NCBI RefSeq assembly: GCF_900187015.1
Contig: NZ_LT906479.1
Coordinates: 1,612,001 to 1,676,000, forward strand
Source of the DNA: Serratia ficaria
GTDB lineage: Bacteria; Pseudomonadota; Gammaproteobacteria; Enterobacterales; Enterobacteriaceae
Reading direction: 5' to 3'
Length of the DNA stretch: 64,000 nucleotides
Below, in pieces: positions 44,503 through 58,174 of this stretch; position 1 is the stretch's first letter; the number at the start of each line of letters is the position of its first letter. Below the pieces are notes generated by a model. The model was not told the origin of the DNA and did not search any database. It worked only from the letters and a program-made list of their open reading frames with translations. The position numbers and the translations under genes were made by a program.

Positions 44503-45147
44503 GTTCGCCAATAGCTTGATGGTTTCCATCGCCTGCAGGCTGCCGATGGTGCCGACCAGCGGCGCCATCACCCCGGCCTCGACGCAGGTGAGGGCGTTTT
44601 CGCCGAACAGCCGGCTCAGGCAGCGATAGCAAGGCTCGCCCGCTTGGTAGGTGAACACGCTGAGCTGGCCTTCCATGCGGATCGCCGCGCCGGAAACCAG
44701 CGGTTTGCGCTGCGCGTGGCACAGGCGGTTAAGCAGGTCGCGCGCCGCCACGTTGTCGGTGCAGTCCAGCACCGCATCGCAGGCGGCGATCTGCGCCGCC
44801 ATCCGCTCGTCGTCCAGCTGGCCGTCGACGGCGTCGATGCGGATATGCGGATTGATGGCGCTCAGCTCCCGCCGCGCCGATTCAACCTTGCTCATGCCGA
44901 TGCGCTCATCGCGGTGCAGGATTTGGCGCTGCAGGTTGGAGAGCGAGACGGTGTCGAAATCAACCAGCGTCAGATGGCCCACGCCCGCCGCAGCCAGATA
45001 GGGCGCCGCCGCGCAGCCGAGCCCGCCGAGACCGACGATCAACACCCGCGCCGCCTTCAGCTTTTCCTGGCCGTCGAAATCGAAACCGCGCAGGATTATC
45101 TGGCGGTTGTAGCGCAGCGCTTCGGCATCGGTTAATTCCGGCAGCAT
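44392..45147 (-). CDS. moeB: molybdopterin-synthase adenylyltransferase MoeB
   Basis: 251 residues of the ThiF/E1-like family: nucleotide loop RVLIVGLGGLGCAAAPYLAAAG, and zinc-binding Cys pairs (EPCYRCL and the final CEVCGGD). It adenylates the C-terminus of MoaD for sulfur transfer in molybdenum cofactor synthesis. It follows moeA with a 2-nt gap. Its 3' end is duplicated at 35573-35684, so the intact reading frame has been kept at the island's right edge. Molybdenum cofactor is required by the two oxidoreductases at the left of the window. Confidence 0.95.
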   Translation of the reverse strand: MLPELTDAEALRYNRQIILRGFDFDGQEKLKAARVLIVGLGGLGCAAAPYLAAAGVGHLTLVDFDTVSLSNLQRQILHRDERIGMSKVESARRELSAINPHIRIDAVDGQLDDERMAAQIAACDAVLDCTDNVAARDLLNRLCHAQRKPLVSGAAIRMEGQLSVFTYQAGEPCYRCLSRLFGENALTCVEAGVMAPLVGTIGSLQAMETIKLLANYGQTLTGKLLMFDAMTLQFREMKLPKNPQCEVCGGD

Positions 45148-45149
45148 GC

Positions 45150-46388
45150 TCAGCTCCTCAGCAGGGCGTTGAATGGCTCGATCTCGACCGTTTCACCGGC
45201 GGCCACCGAGCCGCGCTCGCGTTCCAGCACGATAAAGCAGTTACCCTGGCTGTAGGAACTGAACACGTGCGAGCCCTGGTGGCCGGTGGTGCTGACCTCC
45301 AGTTCGCCGTCGGCGTTGCTGCCGAATACGCCGCGCTGGAAATCGAGGCGGCCCGGCGCCTTCTTCAGCGGGGTCAGCGCGCGGGCGCGCAGGCGCGGCG
45401 GCAGGCGCCAGTCGCTGTGCCCCGCCAGCTTGGCCAGCAGCGGCTGCACCAGCTGATAGAAGGTCAGCGCCGCGGAAACCGGGTTGCCCGGCAGGCCGCA
45501 GAACCAGGCGTTCTTCAATTTGCCGAAGGCGAAAGGTTTGCCGGGTTTGATAGCCAGCTTCCAGAAGCTGACCTGACCCAACTCATCCAGCATCTGCTTG
45601 GTGTAGTCGGCTTCGCCCACCGAGACGCCGCCGCTACTGACAACCAGGTCGGCCTGGCTGTCCGCCTGCACGAAGGCGGCGCGCAGCGCTGCTTGATTGT
45701 CGCGGATAATGCCCAGGTCGATCACCTCGCAGCCCAGCTGTTCCAGCATCAGGCGCACCGCGAAACGGTTGGTGTCGTAGATCTGGCCGGCCTGCAGCGG
45801 CTGGCCCACCGGTTGCAGTTCGTCGCCGGTGGAGAAAACGGCGACTTTCAGTTTGCGCATCACCTGCACCTCGGCGACGCCGAGCGAAGCCAGCAGCGGC
45901 AGCTGCGCGGCGCCCAGCTTCACGCCGGCCGGCAGCACGCCCGCGCCCTGGCGGATGTCTTCGCCCGCCAGCCGGATGTTTTGCCCGGCATGCACCACGG
46001 CGTTAAAGCGCACGCCCTGGTCGCTGACTTCGGCCTGTTCCTGCATGATCACCGCGTCGGCGCCGGCCGGAATAGGCGCGCCGGTCATGATGCGTACGCA
46101 GCTGTTGGCCGGCCAATCGCCGTTGAACGGTGCGCCGGCGAAGGCCTTGCCGGCGACCGGCAGCGGCGCGTTGTCATGCAGTTCGGCAATGCGCACCGCG
46201 TATCCGTCCATCGCCGAGTTGGCGAACGGCGGCACGTCGATGGGCGAAATCACCGGCGCGGCGGTAATGCGGCCGGCGGCGGCGGTCAGGGCGAGGGTTT
46301 CGGTCTGCTGCAGAGGTACCAGCTGGTCGAGCATTTTCTCCAGCGCCTGCTCCAGGGAGATAAGATCGGAAGTATGGCAATGATCCAT
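45150..46388 (-). CDS. moeA: molybdopterin molybdenumtransferase MoeA
   Basis: 412 residues with the MoeA N-terminal and linker domains and the MogA-like catalytic domain ([37 protein letters not shown]). It inserts molybdenum into adenylylated molybdopterin. The ATG at 46388 ([10 protein letters not shown]) has GGAG upstream and gives the usual length; the frame to 46430 adds 14 unsupported residues. Operon with moeB; divergent from the DUF924 gene. Confidence 0.94.
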   Translation of the reverse strand: MDHCHTSDLISLEQALEKMLDQLVPLQQTETLALTAAAGRITAAPVISPIDVPPFANSAMDGYAVRIAELHDNAPLPVAGKAFAGAPFNGDWPANSCVRIMTGAPIPAGADAVIMQEQAEVSDQGVRFNAVVHAGQNIRLAGEDIRQGAGVLPAGVKLGAAQLPLLASLGVAEVQVMRKLKVAVFSTGDELQPVGQPLQAGQIYDTNRFAVRLMLEQLGCEVIDLGIIRDNQAALRAAFVQADSQADLVVSSGGVSVGEADYTKQMLDELGQVSFWKLAIKPGKPFAFGKLKNAWFCGLPGNPVSAALTFYQLVQPLLAKLAGHSDWRLPPRLRARALTPLKKAPGRLDFQRGVFGSNADGELEVSTTGHQGSHVFSSYSQGNCFIVLERERGSVAAGETVEIEPFNALLRS

Positions 46389-46480
46389 AAAAGGAACTCC
46401 GTAATCGGGATGCGCGAAACAACGCGGCAAAGTCGCGTTATTATGAAGGATGCTATGCTGAAGTAAAACAGGAGACAGAG

Positions 46481-47017
46481 ATGCACGCTCAGATACTGGA
46501 TTTTTGGTTCGGTGAAATAGAACCGGTGATGTGGTTCAAAAAGGATGACGATTTTGATCGCCTGCTGCACACCCGCTTTGGCCACGTCTGGCAGGCGGCC
46601 GCGGCGGGAGAGTTGGCGGGCTGGCGGGAAACCATCGAAGGGCGGCTGGCGGAGGTGATCGTGCTCGATCAGTTCAGCCGCAATCTGTTTCGCGGTACCC
46701 CGCGTTCCTTTTCCTGCGACGGCATGGCGCTGGTCCTGGCGCAGGGGGCGATTCGCAGCGGCGAGTGCGAACGGCTCAGCCGCGAACAGCGCGGTTTCCT
46801 CTATTTGCCCTTCATGCATTCGGAGTCGGCGTTGATTCACCGGCAGGCGCTGCAGCTGTATACGGAATTGAATAACGGCGATCAGCTGGAATTTGAATTG
46901 CGCCATAAGGCGATTATCGATCGTTTCGGCCGCTATCCGCACCGCAATGCCATATTGGGCCGGGCGTGCACGCCGGAAGAGGAAACGTTTTTGCAGCAGC
47001 CGGGTTCGGGGTTCTGA
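46481..47017 (+). CDS. DUF924 family protein
   Basis: 178 residues matching the DUF924 family by the opening [19 protein letters not shown] and the central [20 protein letters not shown] and [11 protein letters not shown]. The fold is all-helical and TPR-like in known members. Function is not established. Single gene, divergent from moeA. Confidence 0.85.
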   Translation: MHAQILDFWFGEIEPVMWFKKDDDFDRLLHTRFGHVWQAAAAGELAGWRETIEGRLAEVIVLDQFSRNLFRGTPRSFSCDGMALVLAQGAIRSGECERLSREQRGFLYLPFMHSESALIHRQALQLYTELNNGDQLEFELRHKAIIDRFGRYPHRNAILGRACTPEEETFLQQPGSGF

Positions 47018-47375
47018 TTATTTATCATCTGCGCTTTGCCGGCATAAAAACAGCAGGCCGAGCGCAGGTGGCTTATTTCGACAGAGCTATCGCTTATTTC
47101 GGCGGCAGATCGCCGCACATCCGCATTGTATTGTTAACAAAGAAACCGGCAATTATTTCCGCGGCGGAAGATCCCGCATAACCCTCTGTTTTTATTCCAT
47201 TAAGCTATTTCAATGTGCGAAACGTTCTAAGCGCGCTACGCTAAAATCAGGGCGCTGACGTTATGCTTTACTTCCTCTTGCAGGCTAAATATAGTCAAAA
47301 AAAGACTGAATAATAATATACCGCGCGCAGCGAATTCGTTCTGCAACGTTGGGCTTAACACAGGGTGTCAGGCAA
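47018..47375. other. intergenic region upstream of iaaA
   Basis: 358 bp with no gene seen. It contains a 10-bp direct repeat GCTTATTTCG at 47071-47080 and 47092-47101 (21-bp period, two helical turns), possibly a tandem activator site. The part nearest iaaA is AT-rich and probably holds the iaaA-gsi promoter. Confidence 0.5.
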
Positions 47376-48332
47376 ATGAGCAAACCAGTGATTGCCATTC
47401 ACGGCGGCGCGGGCGCGATTACCCGCGCGGCGCTGAGTGCTGAAAAGGAACGTGAATATATTCAGGCGCTGTCCGGCATCGTCGCCGTCGGCCAGACGAT
47501 CCTGGCCGAAGGCGGCAGCGCGCTGGACGCGGTGACCGAAGCGGTCAGGCTGTTGGAAGAGTGCCCGCTGTTCAACGCCGGCAAAGGCTCGGTCTTCACC
47601 CATCAGGGCACGCATGAGCTGGACGCCTGCGTCATGGACGGCCGCACCTGCGACGCCGGCGCCGTCGCCGGGGTCAGCCGCATCCGCAACCCGGTTTTGG
47701 CCGCCCGGACGGTGTTGGAAAACAGCCAGCATGTGCTGTTCGCCGGCGAAGGCGCCGAGAAATTCGCCGCCTCTCACGGTCTGGAAATGGTCGACCCCGA
47801 TTTCTTCTTTACCCAGGCGCGGTTCGATCAACTGCATCGCGCACAGGCGGAGCTCGGCCGGGTGCTGCTCGATCACGACGGCGCGGCGCAGGCCGACGAT
47901 CCGCTGGATCCCGATCGCAAGTTCGGCACCGTCGGCGCGGTGGCGCTGGACGCGCTGGGCAACCTGGCCGCCGCCACCTCCACCGGCGGCATGACCAACA
48001 AACAGGCCGGCCGGGTGGGCGATACGCCGATTATCGGCGCCGGCTGTTACGCCAATAACGCCACGGTGGCGGTGTCCAGCACCGGTACCGGCGAGGTGTT
48101 TATGCGCGGCGTGGCGGCCTACGACGTTTCCGCGCTGATCGAATACGCCGGCCTCAGCCTGCAGCAGGCCACCGATCGGGTGGTGATGGAAAAGCTGCCG
48201 GCGATGGGCGGCAGCGGCGGGATGATCGCCGTCGATCGCGACGGCAATATCGCGCTGCCGTTCAACAGCGAAGGGATGTACCGCGGGTTTGGTTATGTCG
48301 GCGATGCGCCTTCCGTAGGGATATATCGCTAA
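47376..48332 (+). CDS. iaaA: isoaspartyl peptidase / L-asparaginase IaaA
   Basis: 318-residue Ntn-hydrolase precursor. The catalytic Thr that becomes the new N-terminus after self-cleavage is in KFGTVGAVALD; IAIHGGAGAI and TSTGGMTN are family marks. It cleaves beta-aspartyl dipeptides from protein repair and has asparaginase activity. The ATG at 47376 is the family start. It heads the gsiABCD operon, 19 nt before gsiA, as in E. coli, so peptide import and hydrolysis are linked. Confidence 0.93.
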   Translation: MSKPVIAIHGGAGAITRAALSAEKEREYIQALSGIVAVGQTILAEGGSALDAVTEAVRLLEECPLFNAGKGSVFTHQGTHELDACVMDGRTCDAGAVAGVSRIRNPVLAARTVLENSQHVLFAGEGAEKFAASHGLEMVDPDFFFTQARFDQLHRAQAELGRVLLDHDGAAQADDPLDPDRKFGTVGAVALDALGNLAAATSTGGMTNKQAGRVGDTPIIGAGCYANNATVAVSSTGTGEVFMRGVAAYDVSALIEYAGLSLQQATDRVVMEKLPAMGGSGGMIAVDRDGNIALPFNSEGMYRGFGYVGDAPSVGIYR

Positions 48333-48351
48333 CCGTTAGCCAGGAGGCTGC

Positions 48352-50229
<1,878 letters not shown>

Positions 50230-50252
50230 ACACCTCAGGAGAGACAAGCGAC

Positions 50253-51788
50253 ATGAAGCACAGATTCCAACGTAATGCGTTAGTGGCGGCCGTGCTGCTG
50301 GCGGCGGGAGCCGGCCCGGCCTGGGCGGCGAAGGACGCGGTGATCGCCGTGGCTTCCAACTTCACCACGCTCGATCCCTACGACGCCAACGACACCCTGT
50401 CGCAGGCGGTCGCCAAGTCGTTCTACCAGGGGCTGTTCGGTTTCGACAAGGACATGAAGCTGGTGAACGTGCTGGCGGACAGCTACGAGGTCAGCAAGGA
50501 CGGCCTGACCTACACCCTCAAGCTGCATCCGGGCGTCAAATTCCACGACGGCACCGCGTTCGACGCCGAAGCGGTGAAGGCCAATCTGGATCGCGCCAGC
50601 AATCCGGACAGCCACCTGAAGCGCTACAACCTGTTCAAGATGATCGACAAAACCGAAGTGGTGGACGCCAATACGGTGAAGATTGTGCTGAAGGCGCCGT
50701 TCTCGGCGTTCATCAACAACCTGGCGCACCCGGCGGCGGCGATCATTTCACCGGCGGCGCTGAAGCAGTACGGCAAGGAGATCGGCTTCCACCCGGTCGG
50801 CACCGGGCCGTATCAGTTCGTTACCTGGAATCAGACCGACTTCGTCAAGGTGAAAAAATTCGACGGCTACTGGAAGCAGGGGCTGCCGAAGCTCGACAGC
50901 ATCACCTGGCGGCCGGTGGTCGACAACAACACCCGCGCGGCGATGCTGCAGACCGGCGAGGCGACCTTCGCCTTCCCGATCCCCTATGAGCAGGCCAAGG
51001 TGCTGGAAGGCAACGCCAAGCTCGACGTGGTGGCGGCGCCCTCGATCCTGCAGCGCTACATCAGCATGAACGTGACCCAGAAGCCGTTCGATAATCCGAA
51101 AGTGCGCCAGGCGCTGAACTACGCCATCAACAAGGACGCGCTGATCAAGGTGGCGTTCTCCGGCTACGCGGTGCCGGCGGAAGGGCCGGTGCCGCCGGCG
51201 ATCGACTTCGCCACCCGCTACCAGCCCTGGCCGTACGATCCGGCCAAGGCGCGCGCGCTGCTGAAAGAAGCGGGCTACCCGAACGGTTTCACCACCAGCC
51301 TGTGGTCTTCGCATAATCACAGCACCGCGCAGAAAGTGCTGCAGTTCGCCCAGCAACAGCTGGCGCAGGTGGGGGTGAAAGTGACGGTGACCGCGATGGA
51401 CGCCGGGCAGCGCGCCGCGCAGGTGGAAAGCGTCGGGGTGAAAGACACCGGCGTGCGCATGTTCTATACCGGCTGGTCGGCATCGACCGGCGAGGCCGAC
51501 TGGGCGCTGTCGCCGCTGTTCTCCACCCAGGCCGCGCCGCCGAAGCAGTTCAACACCGCGTTCTACAGCAATCCGCAGGTCGACAAGGATCTGACCGATG
51601 CGCTGGCGACCACCGATCGCACCGAGAAACAGGCGCTGTATAAAGACGCGCAGGATCGCATCTGGGCCGACGCGCCCTGGATCTTCCTGGCGACCGAGCG
51701 CCTGTTGTCGGCCAACAGCAAACAGCTGAGCGGTTTCTACGTGATGCCGGACACCTCGTTCAACTTCGATAATGCCGACCTTAAATAA
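50253..51788 (+). CDS. gsiB: glutathione-binding protein GsiB
   Basis: 511 residues: signal peptide (about 1-25, ending GPAWAAK) and an SBP_bac_5 (oligopeptide-binding) fold with [20 protein letters not shown] and the usual C-terminal [12 protein letters not shown]. Periplasmic receptor of the Gsi system. Length fits E. coli GsiB (about 512). Confidence 0.94.
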   Translation: MKHRFQRNALVAAVLLAAGAGPAWAAKDAVIAVASNFTTLDPYDANDTLSQAVAKSFYQGLFGFDKDMKLVNVLADSYEVSKDGLTYTLKLHPGVKFHDGTAFDAEAVKANLDRASNPDSHLKRYNLFKMIDKTEVVDANTVKIVLKAPFSAFINNLAHPAAAIISPAALKQYGKEIGFHPVGTGPYQFVTWNQTDFVKVKKFDGYWKQGLPKLDSITWRPVVDNNTRAAMLQTGEATFAFPIPYEQAKVLEGNAKLDVVAAPSILQRYISMNVTQKPFDNPKVRQALNYAINKDALIKVAFSGYAVPAEGPVPPAIDFATRYQPWPYDPAKARALLKEAGYPNGFTTSLWSSHNHSTAQKVLQFAQQQLAQVGVKVTVTAMDAGQRAAQVESVGVKDTGVRMFYTGWSASTGEADWALSPLFSTQAAPPKQFNTAFYSNPQVDKDLTDALATTDRTEKQALYKDAQDRIWADAPWIFLATERLLSANSKQLSGFYVMPDTSFNFDNADLK

Positions 51789-51847
51789 GGCGCCAATCTC
51801 CGTTCGCCCCGGCTCAGGGGCGGGCGGAGCGAGGGGACTGTCCCGAG

Positions 51848-52768
51848 ATGCTTAACTATTTTCTGAAACGGCTGCTGGGCCTGATCCCGACGCTGCTGAT
51901 TGTGGCGGTGCTGGTGTTCCTGTTCGTGCATATGCTGCCCGGCGATCCGGCGCGGCTGGCGGCGGGGCCGGAGGCCGACGAGTCGGTGGTGCAGCTGGTG
52001 CGCAAGGATCTGGGGCTGGACAGGCCGCTGCCGCAGCAGTTCGCGCGCTTTTTCGTCAATGCGCTGCAGGGGGATTTCGGCACCTCGATGGTGTCCAAAC
52101 GCCCGGTGAGCGAAGAGATCGCCTCGCGTTTTATGCCGACCTTCTGGCTGACCCTCACCAGCATGCTGTGGGCGGTGGCGTTCGGCCTGGCGATCGGCGT
52201 GGTTTCGGCGGTCTGGCGCAATCGCTGGCCGGACCGACTCGGCATGACGCTGGCGGTGTCGGGGATTTCGTTTCCGGCTTTCGCGCTCGGCATGCTGCTG
52301 ATGCAGGTGTTTTCGGTCAACCTCGGCTGGCTGCCGACGGTCGGCGCCGACGGCTGGCGGCACTATATCCTGCCCTCCATCACCCTGGGAGCGGCGGTGG
52401 CGGCGGTGATGGCGCGCTTTACCCGCGCGTCGTTCGTCGAGGTGCTGCAGGAAGATTACATGCGCACCGCGCGCGCCAAGGGCGTGCGGGAAAGTCGGGT
52501 GGTGATGAAGCACGGGCTGCGCAACGCGATGATCCCGGTGGCGACCATGATGGGGCTGCAGTTCGGCTTCCTGCTCGGCGGCTCGATCGTGGTGGAAAAG
52601 GTGTTCAACTGGCCGGGGTTGGGGCGCTTGCTGGTCGATTCGGTGGAGATGCGCGACTACCCGGTGATCCAGGCCGAGGTGCTGCTGTTTTCGCTGGAGT
52701 TCATTCTGATCAACCTGCTGGTGGATATGCTGTATGCGGCGATTAACCCGGCGATACGCTACAAATGA
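51848..52768 (+). CDS. gsiC: glutathione transport permease GsiC
   Basis: 306 residues, about six membrane helices, with the binding-protein-dependent transport EAA-type loop ([21 protein letters not shown]). DppB-type inner-membrane permease, partner of GsiD. Nine nucleotides separate it from gsiD. Confidence 0.94.
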   Translation: MLNYFLKRLLGLIPTLLIVAVLVFLFVHMLPGDPARLAAGPEADESVVQLVRKDLGLDRPLPQQFARFFVNALQGDFGTSMVSKRPVSEEIASRFMPTFWLTLTSMLWAVAFGLAIGVVSAVWRNRWPDRLGMTLAVSGISFPAFALGMLLMQVFSVNLGWLPTVGADGWRHYILPSITLGAAVAAVMARFTRASFVEVLQEDYMRTARAKGVRESRVVMKHGLRNAMIPVATMMGLQFGFLLGGSIVVEKVFNWPGLGRLLVDSVEMRDYPVIQAEVLLFSLEFILINLLVDMLYAAINPAIRYK

Positions 52769-52777
52769 GGATGCGGC

Positions 52778-53686
52778 ATGATTAAGCATTGGCGGCGCAA
52801 CGCCGCACTGAAAGCGATGCCGGTCATCGATCCCAATGCGGTGCGCACGCCGTGGCACGAGTTCTGGCGGCGTTTCCGCCGCCAGCGGGTGGCGGCGATA
52901 GCGGGGCTGTTCGTGCTGTTGCTGATTGCGGCGGCCCTGCTGGCGCCTTATCTGGCGCCGTACGATGCGGAAAATTACTTCGATTATGATCGGCTGAACG
53001 AAGGCCCTTCGCTGGTGCACTGGTTGGGCGTCGATTCCCTGGGGCGGGATATTTTCAGCCGCATTCTGATGGGCACGCGCATTTCGCTGGCGGCCGGGGT
53101 ATTTTCGGTGCTGGCCGGCGGGCTGATCGGCACCCTGCTGGGGCTGCTGGCCGGGTATTACGAGGGCTGGTGGGATCGCCTCACCATGCGCGTTTGCGAC
53201 GTGCTGTTCGCCTTTCCCGGCATTCTGCTGGCGATCGGCGTGGTGGCGGTGATGGGCAGCGGCATGGCCAACGTGATCGTCGCGGTGGCTATCTTCAGCA
53301 TTCCGGCCTTCGCCCGGCTGGTGCGCGGCAATACGCTGGTGCTGAAGCATCAGACCTATATCGAGTCGGCGCGCAGCATCGGCGCTTCGGACTGGACCAT
53401 CATCATGCGGCATGTTCTGCCGGGCACCATTTCGTCCATCGTGGTGTATTTCACCCTGCGCATCGGCACCTCGATCATCACCGCCGCCAGCCTGTCGTTC
53501 CTTGGCCTGGGGGCGCAGCCGCCGACGCCGGAGTGGGGGGCGATGCTCAACGAGGCGCGCGCCGATATGGTGATTGCGCCGCACGTGGCCGTTTTCCCCA
53601 GCCTGGCGATATTCTTTACCGTGCTGGCGTTCAACCTGTTGGGCGATGGGCTGCGCGACGCGCTGGATCCGAAGCTGAAGGGGTAA
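52778..53686 (+). CDS. gsiD: glutathione transport permease GsiD
   Basis: 302 residues, about six membrane helices, EAA loop in [20 protein letters not shown], DppC-type permease. Last gene of the iaaA-gsiABCD operon; a strong terminator follows. Confidence 0.94.
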   Translation: MIKHWRRNAALKAMPVIDPNAVRTPWHEFWRRFRRQRVAAIAGLFVLLLIAAALLAPYLAPYDAENYFDYDRLNEGPSLVHWLGVDSLGRDIFSRILMGTRISLAAGVFSVLAGGLIGTLLGLLAGYYEGWWDRLTMRVCDVLFAFPGILLAIGVVAVMGSGMANVIVAVAIFSIPAFARLVRGNTLVLKHQTYIESARSIGASDWTIIMRHVLPGTISSIVVYFTLRIGTSIITAASLSFLGLGAQPPTPEWGAMLNEARADMVIAPHVAVFPSLAIFFTVLAFNLLGDGLRDALDPKLKG

Positions 53687-53698
53687 GGGCAGGGAAAG

Positions 53699-53731
53699 GA
53701 TCCGGGCGGGTGAAGCCGCCCGGATTTTTTT
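53699..53731 (+). terminator. Rho-independent terminator of the gsi operon
   Basis: ATCCGGGCGG (53700-53709), loop GTGAAG, CCGCCCGGAT (53716-53725), then a T-run. It may also terminate the convergent yeiG transcript. Confidence 0.93.
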
Positions 53732-53732
53732 A

Positions 53733-54575
53733 TCAGCGGAACAGGTGTTCGGCGTGGAAGCGCAGGTGGTCTTCGATAAAGGTGGCGATGGTGAAGTAGC
53801 TGTGATCGTACCCCGGCTGAATGCGCAGCTGCAGCGGCCAGTCGCGCTGGCGCGCCAGTTCGGCCAGCTTGGCCGGCTGCAGCTGATCGGCCAGGAACTG
53901 GTCGTCGTCGCCCTGATCCACCAACACCGGCATTTTCTCCGCGCCGTTGGCCAGCAGGTGGCAACTGTCGTACTGCAGCCACTGGCTTTCGTCATCCCCC
54001 AGATAGGCGGCGAAGGCCTTGCGGCCCCAGGGCACCTGGCAGGGGTTGACGATCGGCGCGAACGCCGACACCGAACGAAAGCGCTGCGGATTGCGGAACG
54101 CCATCATCAGCGCGCCGTGGCCGCCCATCGAATGACCGAAGATCGACTGACGTTCGCTGACGCTGAAGTGTTGGCCAATCAGCGCCGGCAGTTCGTCACT
54201 GATGTAGTCATACATGCGGAAGTGACGATCCCAGGGCGCCTGGGTGGCGTTCAGGTAGAACCCCGCCCCCTGGCCCAGATCGTAGCCTTCGTCGTTCGGC
54301 ACCTCGTCGCCGCGCGGGCTGGTGTCCGGCATCACCAGCACCAGCCCCAGATCGGCGGCGATGCGTTGCGCGCCGGCCTTCAGCGTGAAGTTCTCATCGT
54401 TGCAGGTCAGCCCCGACAGCCAGTACAGCACCGGCGGCGGGTTATCATCGCGCGGCGGCGGCAGATAGATGCTGAAAGTCATATTGCAATTCAGGCTCTG
54501 CGCCGCATGGCGATAACGCTGTTGCCAGCCGCCGAACATGCGATGCTCTTCGAGAAGTTCTAATGACAGGGTCAT
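53733..54575 (-). CDS. yeiG: S-formylglutathione hydrolase, YeiG-like
   Basis: 280-residue alpha/beta hydrolase of the esterase D family. The nucleophile Ser lies in [13 protein letters not shown], and the catalytic Asp and His regions are [13 protein letters not shown] and GYDHSYF. It hydrolyses S-formylglutathione to formate and glutathione, the second step of formaldehyde detoxification. It sits 14 nt after frmA. Sequence and the nearby folE-yeiB-galS-mgl order fit E. coli YeiG. Confidence 0.93.
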   Translation of the reverse strand: MTLSLELLEEHRMFGGWQQRYRHAAQSLNCNMTFSIYLPPPRDDNPPPVLYWLSGLTCNDENFTLKAGAQRIAADLGLVLVMPDTSPRGDEVPNDEGYDLGQGAGFYLNATQAPWDRHFRMYDYISDELPALIGQHFSVSERQSIFGHSMGGHGALMMAFRNPQRFRSVSAFAPIVNPCQVPWGRKAFAAYLGDDESQWLQYDSCHLLANGAEKMPVLVDQGDDDQFLADQLQPAKLAELARQRDWPLQLRIQPGYDHSYFTIATFIEDHLRFHAEHLFR

Positions 54576-54589
54576 CTCCGCCTCCTGGC

Positions 54590-55732
<1,143 letters not shown>

Positions 55733-55744
55733 CTATTTTTTAAA

Positions 55745-56665
55745 TCAGGCGATATCGACAGCGTCTGATAAATCCTGTGGGGTGTTGTCTTCAACGACGG
55801 CGGTTTCCGTCTGTTCAATAATCAGTTCTTTCAGCGCGCGCACGTTCGGCCCGAACGCATCGCGCCGCCACAGCAGCCAGGTGGCGGTTTCGGCCACTTC
55901 CGGCGGCAGGGCGTGCACCTTGACCCGTTGGTGGCCCGGCAGCAGGCTGAGCACCGAATGCGGGATCATCGCCAGCCCGGCGCCGCTGGCGACGCAGGCC
56001 AGCATGGCGTGGTAGGACTGGATTTCCATAATCTGCCCCGGCAGCGCGCCTTCGCGCCTGAACCAGGATTCCAGCCGCAGGCGGTAGGAACAGCTGGCGC
56101 GGAAGGCGAACAGCGTTTCCCCCTTGGCGTCTTTGGCGCTATGGATGGGCGCATGATCCAGGCAGGAGATCACCACCATGTGTTCGGGGAAGGCGATGCA
56201 GCCGTTCAGTTCGTCGTACTGCACCGGCCCGTCGACCAGCGCGGCCGCCAGCGTGCCGGCGCGCACCCGTTCGGCGATCTCGCCGGAGGTGCCGGTGCTC
56301 AATGACAGCGACACCTGGGAGAAACGCTGGTGGTAAGCCGCCAGCAGCGAGGGCAGGCGGGTGGCGGCGGTGCTTTCCATCGAGCCGATGGCGAAATTGC
56401 CGGCCGGCTCCCCGGCGTGGGTGATGCTCATCGCCTCTTCGCTCAGCGCCAGTATGCGGTTGGCGTAACACAGGAAGTTGTGGCCCATCGGCGACAGGCG
56501 CAGGCGCTGTTTTTCACGGATAAAAAGATCGGTGCCCAGCTCCTGTTCGAGCTGGCGCAAACGGGTGGTCAGATTCGACGGCACGCGGTGCAGCTGCTCG
56601 GCGGCGCGGGCGACGGAGCCGGTTTCGGCGACGCTGCAGAACATGCGAAGCTGGGTCAGATCCAT
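55745..56665 (-). CDS. LysR-family regulator, PtrR/YneJ-like
   Basis: 306 residues: N-terminal winged HTH (TGSVARAAEQLHRVPSNLTT) and the LysR effector-binding domain (FAIGSMESTAATRLPSLLAA). It resembles E. coli PtrR (YneJ). It lies 31 nt before frmA on the same strand, so it may be co-transcribed with the formaldehyde genes, and it is divergent from a transporter gene, a typical LysR target. The effector is unknown. Confidence 0.85.
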   Translation of the reverse strand: MDLTQLRMFCSVAETGSVARAAEQLHRVPSNLTTRLRQLEQELGTDLFIREKQRLRLSPMGHNFLCYANRILALSEEAMSITHAGEPAGNFAIGSMESTAATRLPSLLAAYHQRFSQVSLSLSTGTSGEIAERVRAGTLAAALVDGPVQYDELNGCIAFPEHMVVISCLDHAPIHSAKDAKGETLFAFRASCSYRLRLESWFRREGALPGQIMEIQSYHAMLACVASGAGLAMIPHSVLSLLPGHQRVKVHALPPEVAETATWLLWRRDAFGPNVRALKELIIEQTETAVVEDNTPQDLSDAVDIA

Positions 56666-56771
56666 TTTGTTCTCTTTTCGTGATGAACTTGGTGAGTATT
56701 ATTCAGTTTTTGTGAGTTTAATACTGCTGCATGATACTCGCAACTTTCTTTTAACCTGTTGGATAACCGAG

Positions 56772-57932
56772 ATGGCCTTACGCATTGCCCTGAGCGGTTT
56801 TATTGCCCTGATCGTCGCGATGGGCATCGGCCGCTTCGCCTTTACGCCCCAGGTGCCGCTGATGATCGCCGAGCACCAGTTCAGCCTGACCGGCGCCGGG
56901 CTGGTGGCGGCGATCAATTACCTGGGCTACCTGTGCGGCGCCTACGATGCGATGCGCGCCGGCCGCCACGTCGAGCGGCGGCTCTGGCTCGGGGTATGGG
57001 GCGCAGTGGCGCTGACGCTGCTGTCGGCGCTGGCGCAGGGCGAATGGCTGCACGGCGCGCTGCGCTTTGTCATCGGCTGGGCCAGCGGCTGGGCGATGGT
57101 GCTGGTGGCCGCCTGGACCAACGAGCGGCTGGCGCACTATGGCCGCCCGGCGCTGAGCGCGGCGGTGTTCGCCGGGCCGGGCGCCGGCATTTTCATCAGC
57201 GGCATGTTGGCGGTGGGCATTCACAGCCTGGCGCTGACCGCCGCGCAGGCCTGGCTGGTCTATGGCGTGCTGGCGCTGGCGTTGGTGGCGGCGATCGGCG
57301 TTAACCTGCCGCGGGCGGGGGAGCTGCATCGGCCGAACGTCGCGCCGGAGCCCTTGCGGCTGACCCCGGCGCTGAAGCGCCTGGTGTTGAGCTACAGCCT
57401 CGCCGGCTTCGGCTATATCCTGCCGGCCACCTTCCTGTCGCAGATGGCGGCGGCGCGTTTTCCCGCCAGCCTGTTCGGGCAGTTTGTCTGGCCGGTATTC
57501 GGCGGCGCCGCGGTGCTGGGGATTGTCATCGGCATTCTGACCCGCCACCGCCTCACCACCCAGAGCCGCCTGGCGATCACCCTGTGGGTGCAGGCGCTCG
57601 GGGTGCTGTGCGCCGAGGTGGTGCCGGGCGTCGCCGGGCTGGCGTTGGGGGCCATGCTGACCGGCGGCGGTTTCCTCAGCGTGGTGCAGCTTGCTATCCA
57701 GCATGGGCGAGAACTGGCGCCGAACCATGCGCGCTATATGGCCGGCCTGTTGACCACCGGCTACGCCATCGGCCAACTGGTCGGGCCGATGCTGTCGGCG
57801 CTGTCGACCGCCTTGACCCACCGTCTGGAGCCGGCGCTGTATGTGGCGGTGGCGGCGTTGCTGGTGGCGGGCCTGCTGGTGGTGAATACGCCGGCGCGTC
57901 AGCGAGTGCGGAAAACGGCGGCCGGTGATTAA
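56772..57932 (+). CDS. YbfB/YjiJ-family MFS transporter
   Basis: 386 residues with about twelve hydrophobic helices. The opening MALRIALSGFIALIVAMGIG followed by RFAFTPQVPLM is characteristic of the YbfB/YjiJ family. The ATG at 56772 lies after an AT-rich promoter stretch; the longer frame from 56478 reads through the divergent LysR gene and is rejected. The substrate is unknown; likely regulated by the LysR protein. Confidence 0.83.
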   Translation: MALRIALSGFIALIVAMGIGRFAFTPQVPLMIAEHQFSLTGAGLVAAINYLGYLCGAYDAMRAGRHVERRLWLGVWGAVALTLLSALAQGEWLHGALRFVIGWASGWAMVLVAAWTNERLAHYGRPALSAAVFAGPGAGIFISGMLAVGIHSLALTAAQAWLVYGVLALALVAAIGVNLPRAGELHRPNVAPEPLRLTPALKRLVLSYSLAGFGYILPATFLSQMAAARFPASLFGQFVWPVFGGAAVLGIVIGILTRHRLTTQSRLAITLWVQALGVLCAEVVPGVAGLALGAMLTGGGFLSVVQLAIQHGRELAPNHARYMAGLLTTGYAIGQLVGPMLSALSTALTHRLEPALYVAVAALLVAGLLVVNTPARQRVRKTAAGD

Positions 57933-58174
57933 ATTCCGTACAAAAAAAGTGGAATACCCGCAGCCCGCCTGATTGTGCTAAATGCGGATATTTCACCTGC
58001 GGATGAAGCACAATCACTGGATAATCGCCGCGCTCTCCTCTACAGTGGGGGCAAAATCTTGACCGGGATCCCGTTATCAGCTACGGAAACTCTGCCGTCA
58101 GGAGAGCAAGAAATCCGTCTGCCGCGCGCCGCAAGGGGCGTATCGGCGGGTTCAGGTCCGTTGGAGAACAATAA
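57933..58174 (+). promoter_or_regulatory. folE upstream region with a 10-bp inverted repeat
   Basis: 242 bp with no gene. It has a perfect inverted repeat TGATTGTGCT (57970-57979) and AGCACAATCA (58007-58016) with 27 nt between. GCGGAT also occurs twice in the loop. It could be a looped operator or an mRNA structure. Confidence 0.5.

Noticed and set aside
51737..53995. Very long open frame (752 codons) antisense to gsiC and gsiD
   Set aside because: It is a frame shadow caused by high GC and codon bias; its translation is low-complexity (His, Gln, Arg rich) and both sense genes are clear transporters. The same applies to 48364-50247 opposite gsiA.
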